From NCBI RefSeq assembly GCF_021130785.1, contig NC_060210.1:181152501-181216500 (forward strand): 64,000 nucleotides of DNA. The letters run 5' to 3'. Positions 55,055-64,000 of this stretch are shown here, in pieces (position 1 is the stretch's first letter; each line of letters starts with the position of its first letter). The notes under the pieces are model-generated. The model searched no databases. It was not told the DNA's origin and saw nothing but the letters and a program-made list of their open reading frames with translations. Source of the DNA: Homalodisca vitripennis (lineage: Eukaryota > Arthropoda > Insecta > Hemiptera > Cicadellidae). The position numbers were made by a program, and so were the translations under genes.

Positions 55055-56344
55055 GCTAATATAATTAGGACACTATTCTATAAAAATTATATAATTATAA
55101 GTTCCCTGATACAGATGACCCTGGCATTACTTACAGGGTTTCTTAAAGTCAGCTTAAAACAGGATTTCATCAAATGTAAGTCTGTTTTAGGTGCAACCTA
55201 GATGTAAGTAGTTTTGATTGCCTCAAGTAAGGCCTTAACAGCCTGAAAGGTGGAATCGTGCCAAATGCAATATGAGAATTAGTAATATTGAGATTATAAA
55301 AATACATAAAAGTTGGTATAAAACATTGTTAAAGCCCATTGAGGATCATGAAAAAAGGAGAATTTTCGGAGATTTACAAAATATTCATAATTTGAGTTAT
55401 AAAAAGTATATGCTAAAATGTTTATGCTAGAATTTTCTAGCTAATTTTCTATCGATCTTTGAGTATATTAGATGGATAGCTATATAGCTTCTTCCACATT
55501 AGGGAATAAATATACAATTCATTTTTTTTTATTTCAAAGATTCTACATTTTAGCATTAAAGTCAAAAATATTTGTACTATAGGTAAAAATACCCACTACC
55601 ACTACAGTTACTGTGTGTTTATATTGTAGATAGATGTTTTGAAAGTACATTTGAAGAACATCAACACAAAATTTAATTTTAATTAAAAAAAATATATAGT
55701 TATAAAAATTAGTTAATTTGTATTTATGAAAAATGAATCTATCAAACATTGTGACTAAAAATTCACAGTAGGTTATTATGAGTAGTAAATATTTCAGTTG
55801 CATCAATAGGAGAATCATAAAGTACAGAATATATCAAAGTCACCTCACAGTCATTTAAAGAAGATAAAAAATTACTAATTACAAATGAAGGAAACTCATT
55901 TCAGTTCACACATTCATTGTCCAATTCATCTTCCAAGTGTACACACAGCATGACATCCTTCTTGGTATTTAGAGTACAATATGGAATATGCAAAAGGTAA
56001 GAATAAAAGTTGTTTATTTCTAACTGCAAAACAGCTTGCTGTGACTGCGCCATCAGATGATTAACTAATAATTATTAACAAACCTGTTCATTTCTATTTA
56101 GGGGTACTAAAAGAAAAATAAGAGTAATCATAACAGGTACAAAAAGACATATAATTGATGTTTCTAAAGTCATGGAATATAAATGTTCACACGAATCTGT
56201 TTATTTGTAACAAAGAACACATTTTGAAGATATTTTCTTCACCAGTCTTTTTATAACCGAACATGGTTGAACAATGTATCGTCCAGATGGTCTTGTATTA
56301 AACACTCTACTATGTACGATATATCGTCTATTTGTCCTCAAATG
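55055..56344. other. Intergenic, no gene
   Basis: AT-rich. An unpaired end reading TTAACCATTTGAGGAC inward lies at its right edge (56333-56348). Confidence 0.5.
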
Positions 56345-56363
56345 GTTAACCCATTGACCTAGT
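56333..56363. repeat. Two TTAA-type ends sharing one TTAA
   Basis: GTCCTCAAATGG-TTAA-CCCATTGACC: one piggyBac-like end points left and another points right from the same TTAA at 56345-56348. Partner ends were not found for either. Confidence 0.4.
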
Positions 56364-56555
56364 CTCAAGACCGTATTTGTTCAGTGGTAGAGTGGACCAG
56401 AACTAGACTCATGACCTCTGTGTGATTTCAATTTGCGATGTTCTCTTGGCAGTAATAGTACATGGCTCACTCTGCTTTGAAAAATAGCAGTGCAATGTGG
56501 GCCTTTTCAAGTAACTTCTTTTAAATTTGTTTTAACTGTAACTGTTCAAACCGTT

Positions 56556-57691
56556 TTAACCCTTCAAGATGGTAGTGTTATCTCTGGGGGTTTTCATGGT
56601 TTGGTGTTATTATGGTTTAAATGGTTGCTCTTGAAGTGACAGGATATTCTGGATGGGTAAGTTTAGGGGTAGGGGACACCTGTCTAGATCCATGAGGAAG
56701 GATTTTGGGCATTAATCTCAGAGTCATGTCTCCTTAGAAGAAGGGGAGGCCAGCTCTCTACTAGCCTCTCCAGTCAAAGCAGGCAGTGGTGACATGTCCT
56801 TATGTCTTAGCAGGTTACCAACTGTTTTATCCAATTGGGGAAGACAGACGAGCTGGATTCGTACCAAGAGATTTGGAATGAATGCCGAGCAACGAGCTAG
56901 TCTTGTCTCTGTTAAGCCATTCTTTTTTGTTATGGGATGTTCTAGTTCTGAAAATACCTGCTAGCTATCATTTTTATGTTCTTCACTGATCCTTTTACTA
57001 ATAGAAAAATTGCATTTTAGTTTATTTTGTTTCTGACTGAGTTGATCACCTGTTCGAGTGTTTGTCATTGTTTTCGATTGCCAGCTACTGCATGCGTGGT
57101 TAAGTGTGTTGTGTGGAAACAAGAAGTTTAAGTAATTGTCCAGCCAAAACCGTAAAAAACATTACTCAAAAATACCATTCACATGATTCATTACTCATAA
57201 TATTTTCCTTTATTTTATTTTTTATTATTTTAAATTAACTCCCAACAGTCATCCTCCACAGTAGACGACCCATCAATCTACCCTTGCATCTCATTATCTC
57301 GATGATTTGTGTAGTTAGTGATGTGCCACTCCTGGAAATCCATAAGGTTAAACCATATAAGGTTGCACAGATTTAACTGACATTGTTTTTTATTGTACCC
57401 AGTGTAGGTTCGACTGAAAGGTGTAAACCAGCCAGCCAGAAGTGAACTCCTAGGGATTGTAAGGTATTATGATCATGATTTAATAAAATACACTTTTCAA
57501 AATCAGCGTCCGAGAGTAGTGCATAAGACCATGCAACCATGTAGTTTGGACCTAATTTATAGATTTGGATTAGCAGATAGCTCACTTACGATGTCGCTAT
57601 ATCCTGATTCTCAATCAATCATTAGTCAAAGAACCGTTGGTAATATAGGAAGATGACGTGTAGTGTCTGTTAAACCATCTTGAAGGGTTAA
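56556..57691. mobile_element. piggyBac-like element with internal dispersed repeat
   Basis: Both ends read TTAACCCTTCAAGATGGT inward; 1136 bp. About 56630-57440 is the second copy of the dispersed repeat at 8893-9300, in the same orientation. No transposase homology was recognised. Confidence 0.75.
56630..57440 (+). repeat. Dispersed repeat, copy 2
   Basis: Matches 8893-9300 in block order, with extra sequence in the middle (about 56830-57280). It lies wholly inside the TTAA-flanked element, so it is either that family's interior or an insertion into it. Confidence 0.6.
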
Positions 57692-57786
57692 TTTTTTTGA
57701 CATCAAAAACCCATTATAGTATATTTTTTATTAATTAGAAACCCATTAATTTTAGTTTGATATTATGCTTCATGATAGTATGCAGT

Positions 57787-58020
57787 TTTGTTGAAAAGTA
57801 TTTACTTTCGTTGAAGATACTTGTGGAAAGTTACGTGCTGACTGTATGCAAGTTTATGAGTGGTTTAAATGATTTAAAAAAGGTTGTCAAAGTGATGAGC
57901 AGTGTGGAAGGCTCATGATGAGTCAAAGTGATGATAACCTTGACAACGTGCAGGAATTAATGACCGAAGACAATCGATTAATGGTAGAAGAAATCAGAGG
58001 ACTTAGGAATTGGTGTTGAA
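57787..58020 (+). pseudogene. mariner-type transposase N-terminal scrap
   Basis: Reads C-M-Q-V-Y-E-W-F-K, stop, F-K-K-G-C-Q-S-D-E-Q-C-G-R, then S-D-D-N-L-D-N-V-Q-E-L-M-T-E-D-N-R-L. This is the Y-E-W-H-K-R-F-K-x-G-R helix-turn-helix region of SETMAR/mariner-like transposases. The catalytic domain is absent. Confidence 0.6.
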
Positions 58021-60120
58021 TTAACAAATTTCTTTTGATAATTTGGATTTTAAATGTAATTCTGCAAATTTTGTCCTAAAAGTGCTCTTTTCTTAGCAAA
58101 ATGAAGCTTTAATCTCGGCTGCACAAGATCTAATCCAGTGCTCTGAAAATGAAGTTACTTTTTTGTTACTAATATAAATGTCAAATAGCAGGGCACCGAT
58201 TTCAAGATGTAGGAACCAAAGATTTTTCTGAAAATTTTTCTTGCGCCATTACATTTAGTAGTTACAATAACTCACATTTATTTACTCATGTGGTGAACAC
58301 AACAAAACGTTTAAAAACTATCAAGTCAACTGGTAACGTAAATGTGAGGTTACAACATGTATCCAGTACACAAACAGAAATAGAATCTGCTTATTACTTG
58401 GTACAACTATAAGAAAACCGTCATATGGTAGTAAATTGGGTCTAGAACAAGAGTAACTGTGATCTAGTGGGAACAACGAAAACTATTTGAAAGTGTTTCA
58501 TATCCATTCCACTAGATAGCATACGTATTCAGGTGAGAGTTTATTCATCAGAAATCATAACTGTGAAAACTGTATAGCAACATAACACTTCTCGTATGGC
58601 TATCGTGATTGCTGCAGATGGCACGTAGTACACTCCTGAATTTGTTTGGGGATTACTAGTCACAGGGTTAACAAAATTACATCTCTTGAAAATTTTGAAA
58701 GTCAAATAACAAAAAAGTATAATTGTAATAAATTTACCTAATACCAAGAATTTTTATTTCAATTTCAACGAAATCAGTCAACGTATAAACAAGCACTACT
58801 ACTTTAAAGGTATGTCAGCATAAGCCGGGAGTGACAAACATAACAAACAGCTGATGTCTCTCAGCTGATATAAACAAACTCAGTTCATTAAGAAACTTAT
58901 ATCACTAGATAGTACATTTTACAAAAAAACATCAAGGTAGTTCGTTAAAATCTAAATTGAACTAAGTCTAAGTAGTAACTAGTTTCAATTTAGACAAGTG
59001 TAAACAGTGTTCTCAAAAAATGTATGTGGAACTGAAAATGTATAAACAAATGTTCAAAAAGGAATTCTGCAAGCAGTAATGTACCAAATGCCACTACCGT
59101 ATGAAATTATCCATGTCAAAATGATATGTGGACAAACAAAAACATCAAACCAACAGTTTATTGCAATATTTTTTAAACATAAATACTGAGACTTGCCATT
59201 TAATCTTACATACAATATGACATATTTAAATTTGGTTAATAGGCATAACTGAGTTATTTGTTAGGTCAATGCTAATCTTTATGTATGTGCTCTAACATTT
59301 GTTAAACAGCATCCTTTAATTTAACAGGCCTGTTCTATTTTCAAGATTTTTACCAGTATAGTGTATTTATTACTTACTACACAAATTATTTATGATTGTT
59401 ATTTTAACATTTATAAGCTTAAAGTTCAAAAAAATAGTACAAGTATCTTGTATCTAGATGCTTTCTTTCATTATATACAATAGTTTAAATTGTGTATGTT
59501 CTCTGTGATATGTGTTTGCTGTTAATTTTAATGTATTACAGGCTTAAAATACAATTTAAAATGAGTTTTTATCACTAGAGAAGTTTTATATTTATTATCT
59601 AATGTTATTCGTTTACAGAGATTATGTAAAGTCAAATTTTGTAATTTATTTATTTTTAAGAAACATGCAAGTTAGTTACGAGCAAAGCATAGTTTTGAGT
59701 TCATTATGTATAAAGTTATCATATTAATGTTCATTTGGTTTAAATTTTTTATATCAGAAAAGCTGAGTTGTCTCTCGCTGTACTATTATATAAATAACAG
59801 TCGGAAAATGTATATCATTTCAACTTAGCCTTGTACAGAAAATATATTAGTGGTAACCACCTGCAACTTTGTGAAACTCTCATATTTTTAATAACCTAGG
59901 TTCTTATGTATATACTTATCTGTATTATAGTTTGTATATAAAAATATACAGATTATTAATAATTATTTTACATATTTTTCTCCTGTGTAATGAATTTATA
60001 ATGTTAGTTGAAATCTATCAAGATTTTAATATTTTATTACAATTATTTAATTAAAAATTTATAAGGAATATGAAATTTCACAATAAAGCTCAAACTTCAA
60101 TTTTTAGACTAATATATGTA
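58021..60120. other. Intergenic, no gene
   Basis: AT-rich. A small inverted pair CAGCTGATGTCTC / TCAGCTGATA lies near 58850. Nothing else recognised. Confidence 0.5.
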
Positions 60121-61058
60121 CAAGGTGTTTGAAAAGTCTGGGTACGGCTTAATATTTTACAAACCATAGCAGATAACATCTATAAACTTTGCACAGTGTC
60201 ATATGGCTATGTAAACTATTTTTCCTTGCTATTACCATGACATGCCAACCATGGGGGGACGGGCCCACAGAGGAAAACATGGAAATCTTAAATTAAATCA
60301 TGGGTCGAGTGATACCTCATTTGAAAGAGCTCACTTAGTAGAGTTGAATGCTGCAAACCGCATCTCAAAAGGTTTTACCAATCAGAAATGGCGGGTTGTT
60401 TTAGGTACACATTGTGAAGTACATTATGCGCTGCCATTTCTGACGGGATCGTCGTATTCTGATGTGGTAGACGGCGTTTCATAAAATAAAAGGTTAGTTG
60501 CAAATTATTAATAAGTAAGTACTTTGTTCTAAGATTGTATTTTCACATAGTGAATAAAATAGCATTGCTAGTGTGTAACTATGTTAATTCATAAACATAA
60601 AGACGACGAATTCATTTTAGTTTTATTTATTGTGTTATAAATTAATGACATAATTTGCTAATTAAAAAAAGTCAGTGAAAACACATCAGTTAGTAGAGTG
60701 AAACGCCGCCTACCGCATCAGAATATGACGATCCAGTCAGAAATGGTAGCGCATAATGTACTTCACAATGTGTACCTAAAACAACCCGCCATTTCTGATT
60801 GGATAAACCTTTTGAGATGCGGTTTGCGACATTCAACTCTACTAAGTGAGCTCTTTCAAATGAGGCATCACTCGACCCATGATTTAATTTAAGATTTCCA
60901 TGTTTTCCTCTGTGGGCCGTCCCCCCATGGTTGGCATGTCATGTTAATAGCAAGGAAAAATAGTTTACATAACCATATGACACTGTGCAAAGTTTATAGA
61001 TGTTATCTGCTATGGTTTGTAAAATATTAAGCCGTACCCAGACTTTTCAAACACCTTG
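60121..61058. mobile_element. TA-flanked palindromic element, 360-bp arms
   Basis: Arms 60121-60481 and 60699-61058 are inverted copies, about 97 percent identical by eye, around a 217-bp AT-rich centre. The ends are CAAGGTGTTTGAAAAGTC, flanked by TA on both sides, which suggests a Tc1/mariner-type foldback. Frames at 60242-60484 and 60698-60892 lie in the arms and show no known domain. Confidence 0.85.
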
Positions 61059-61092
61059 TATATATATTTATTTATACATAAATACATAGATT

Positions 61093-61515
61093 CAGGGTGA
61101 TTTGGGTAGTGTTACCAACACTTTCTGAGCTTATTGTACTATAAAAAATAATGAAATACGTTCATATAAACATAGGTCCGGAAATGCTTTGTTACTGAGT
61201 AACGCCCAACTAAAGATTTCATCCACAATTTAGTACCTGAGGTTAAATGATCATTTTCTAGAAGTTTGGGAAAATGGATTTAGAGATGAATGCAGTTTTT
61301 TCTAATGGTTTTTGACATGATAAATGTAATAAAGTTTGTTCCATAGGTGTGTCTCTCTTATTGTTTAAGATGTACTATGTAAAACACAAAAAAGAGCATT
61401 TGAAAAACAATTTTTTATGATTAACGTACAATTAATTTGTTAAATAGGTAACAAAAACATACATTTTTCAGCTGATCAACAATGTAATGTTGTGAGAAGT
61501 GGACATTATTTGTTA
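61093..61515 (+). mobile_element. Diverged relative of the long-TIR mariner
   Basis: 61093-61225 matches the outer 150 bp of the TIR at 49059 (CAGGGTGATT, ACACTTTCTGAGC, TTCATATAAACATAGGTCC). 61469-61490 matches its subterminal TCAGCTGATCAACAATG. No transposase is left and the right end was not found. Confidence 0.65.
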
Positions 61516-62700
61516 TAGTTCCAAAAAGTGTAGTCTAATACAATACAAATAATTGGAAGTTTATTCCACTGCAAAATGTCTATTTCTTGCACAGTAAAGT
61601 TTTGGCAGTAAATTTTAATTTATAATTTTTTAGGTATAACTCAACAAACCTTTACATTTGAAAATTTTTCAAAAACCATCCCTACCCCCCAAAAACTACC
61701 CTTTTGGGAAGTTTTAGAGATTTCAAAATAATTTCTCCAAATTCTTTGGGGTCGAAATAGGGGGGTTTAAGTTGTTACGAATAATCTACCTCAAAAATGT
61801 TATTATACCTTTATAAACTTCCTGGAGGTTGGTGGTAGAATGGTTTTTCTGTAAACTATACACTCTAACCTGATTTTTGCCCTCCTTTTATTAGTTCAGA
61901 AGTATTATAAAATAATGATTCTAGAACCTAATATTTTAACATTTTCTCATGGCAGGGTCCTCGAATCCAAAGTCACACTGGATAAATCCATAACTTTTAC
62001 ATTCTTTCACAATACTACATTCAGACATAAAATCTTCAAGAGCATGAATTAATTCATGCATACCACTCACTTGCCAATTCTCTCTATCGCCAACGCCAGT
62101 GTTAGTGTTCTAGATTGGAGGTCTCCCAACCATAATCTAAAAACTCGTCAACACTATGAAATGCCTTCTACGCTAAAATGCGTTTCAGACGAGTTTTTAA
62201 CGCCTTGGGCGTTTGTTAGATTTTCATGGAATTGGGCAATATACTGATGAAATGAAAATACGCCTGCAAGGCAGGTTTTCATAAACTACCGTTCTGTGTC
62301 TACCCAGTTTGGTAGTTGCCTCTGCTTCTCGTTTCATATCCATGTATGTTTCGGCCTCTAGTCAGGTCACATTTTGACATACAGAATAAAATTGCTCTCT
62401 TTAAAATTGACTCTTTAAAGTTCGTGTTAGCGATTTCTTCTGCTCGCTTTCTTTTGAAGCATGAAAACTCCAAATTTGATTGTTTGAACTAGTTCCCTAC
62501 AAAATCACTACATAGCAAAGGTTTGGATAGATCAGACCATAATATGCAGCCATCAGTATCTGACAGGCAGTATTTGGCTTAAGAACTTAAACATAAACTC
62601 TAGGTGCTAATTTTGAACAAACTGAAACAATGTGAACATTACATGTCAAACCTTGATTAAGGTATATTTCAAGGAATTTGGAGAAGTAAACTTATTCTAG
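61516..62700. other. Intergenic, no gene recognised
   Basis: Mixed sequence including GC-richer 62080-62290. The short frame at 62056-62247 matches nothing I recognise. Confidence 0.4.
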
Positions 62701-64000
62701 TGTGGAGACTCCCTGCATTATGTGAGGTCCACACTCAAAGTCCATTGGTCTCAGGGTGGAATTCATAAAATTAGGTTTTGCGGGATTTTTTGTGAGGTTG
62801 ATGCTGTGGAAGTGTGGGATACAGTTGTTGAGGTCAACAAAAGCTTGTTGTTCCAAAACTTCCTTTGATTTTTCTTTGAAACAGAGAGTCGTGTCAGCAA
62901 CATAGTGTACGAGATTCCAGTATATAAGTGACGACTCGTTGCAATTGACATATAAGAAAAAAAGAATTGGACTAAGGATGGAGCATTGGGGAACTCCATA
63001 GACGGTGATCCAATTGAAAGGTGATTTGCAATTTGGACAATCTGTGTTCTCTGACTTGGAAATGATCTAATCCATGACAGGGGCACACCTTGTATGACAT
63101 GGGATTCCAGTTTGTCAAGTAGTATATTATTCAACACAGTTGAATGCTTTGGATAAATCGAGAAACACACTTATTCTTCTTTTCCGACTTTCTAACCGCT
63201 TCACACCCATTTCGATCAGACTCACCATGTCTAACGTCGATTCCTGTTCTGAAGGCAAATTGGTCTTCAGAGACCTGATTGTGTTCGATAAGAAAACAAA
63301 GCATTCTTGTCAAAAATATTTTTTTGAAATTTTGCTCACAGTTGGTAAAATAGAAACGGGTCCCTATTGATATCAGGGGTTTCCATGTTCCAACTCCCCG
63401 GTGTTCTGGACACCACCCAGAGGAGATTTCTGGATGCACCACTGCTTGTGGGACATTTTCCAGATAAAAACCTACATTGTCTTGCAATTTAAGATGTTGC
63501 AATTTAAATTATGTGAGAGCTTAACCAACACACTAACTTTTCCATAACTTTAGAAATAGTTGTAACTAAGGATACGGGCCTGTAGTTTTTTAGCTCCTAT
63601 TTACTTTTGTTTTTGGAGAGAATGAACTTTTATGTTTTTAATTTAGATGGAAACGTTTCTAGGGACAGAGATTTATTAATGATGTAAGTGGGGATTAATA
63701 ATTTCATTAATACAATATTTTACCAACTTGGAGTTCATAGGTACCCCAGTATAAGGTAGTGATTTTAAGGAAGAAAGCGCATTTAAGACCTCTCTATGGA
63801 TAAAAGTTGGCAGTACGTAAGAGCTGTTTCTGTTTCCCTTGGAACGAATTATATATCTGAGCATTATGTCTTTTGGATGTTAGTCTGGTGTAACATTTTC
63901 TCAGCTGCAGTTGTGAAAAACGTATTAAAATGTACACTTACTTCGTCAAGATCACTTGAAGAGATCACAAGAACAATTTCTCGTGGAACTTCCATCAGTC
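62700..64000 (-). pseudogene. LINE reverse transcriptase remnant, runs off the window
   Basis: On the minus strand from right to left: H-R-E-V-L-N-A-L-S-S-L-K-S-L-P-Y-T-G-V-P near 63780, N-Y-R-P-V-S-L-type block decayed near 63570, and L-T-R-M-L-C-F-L-I-E-H-N-Q-V-S-E-D-Q-F-A-F-R near 63280. Next is a decayed D-L-S-K-A-F-N block near 63150, then L-L-D-K-L-E-S-H-V-I-Q-G-V-P-L-S-W-I-R-S-F near 63090. After it come G-V-P-Q-C-S-I-L-S-P-I-L-F-F-L near 62990 and V-A-D-T-T-L (in place of FADDT) near 62890. Many frame changes and loss of one catalytic Asp show it is dead. A different family from the + strand LINE at 38590. Confidence 0.8.

Noticed and set aside
60242..60892. Two open frames in the palindromic element as possible genes
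   Set aside because: They lie in the inverted arms, show no known domain and depend on each other's complement.

Overview
The window is eukaryotic, AT-rich and transposon-rich. It shows GT-AG introns, exons of 75-210 bp split by introns of up to several kb, TTAA-flanked piggyBac-like elements, TA-flanked mariner elements and fragments of non-LTR retrotransposons. This fits a large arthropod genome. Insect is most likely and a hemipteran-type genome is a guess; no single character fixes the order. There are no prokaryotic operons, CRISPR arrays or recognisable RNA genes.

Two host genes can be read, both on the + strand. At 929-9777 are four exons of the E1-alpha subunit of branched-chain 2-oxoacid dehydrogenase (BCKDHA). 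They cover the middle of the protein through the phosphorylation loop; the first and last exons are not seen. This gene has a one-base frameshift in the first visible exon and a frame-shifted patch in the third. From 19102 to 51945 run ten exons of DNAJC3 (P58IPK), the ER-lumenal TPR/J-domain co-chaperone. They carry TPR repeats, a J domain with an intact HPD and the conserved C-terminus. Its signal-peptide exon was not found. All ten exons are in frame and every junction is phase-compatible.

Layout: 1-9777 BCKDHA exons with piggyBac-like elements in the introns; 9778-19100 a transposon-dominated spacer (LINE RNase H fragment, poly-C tract, intact 458-aa DD82E transposase, piggyBac C-terminus, Merlin-like remnant); 19102-51945 DNAJC3, whose introns hold further piggyBac-like elements, mariner remnants, three LINE fragments or tails, an array of 120-bp duplicates of one of its own exons, a hAT-like MITE, a foldback MITE family, and a 2.5-kb mariner with about 500-bp terminal inverted repeats; 51946-64000 the 3' flank with two more piggyBac-like elements, a 938-bp palindromic element and a minus-strand LINE running off the end.

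The strongest signals are: (1) the tandem duplication of the DNAJC3 exon/donor unit, whose copies stay open in frame; (2) about a dozen different TTAA-flanked families with related ends, several keeping only the N- or C-terminal part of a piggyBac transposase; (3) an uninterrupted Sailor-type transposase; (4) a DD41D mariner with very long TIRs that also serves as an internal test of sequence quality. I found no convincing wholly new multi-gene system. All coordinates come from reading the sequence by eye, so exon ends rest on splice motifs and protein recognition, not on alignment.
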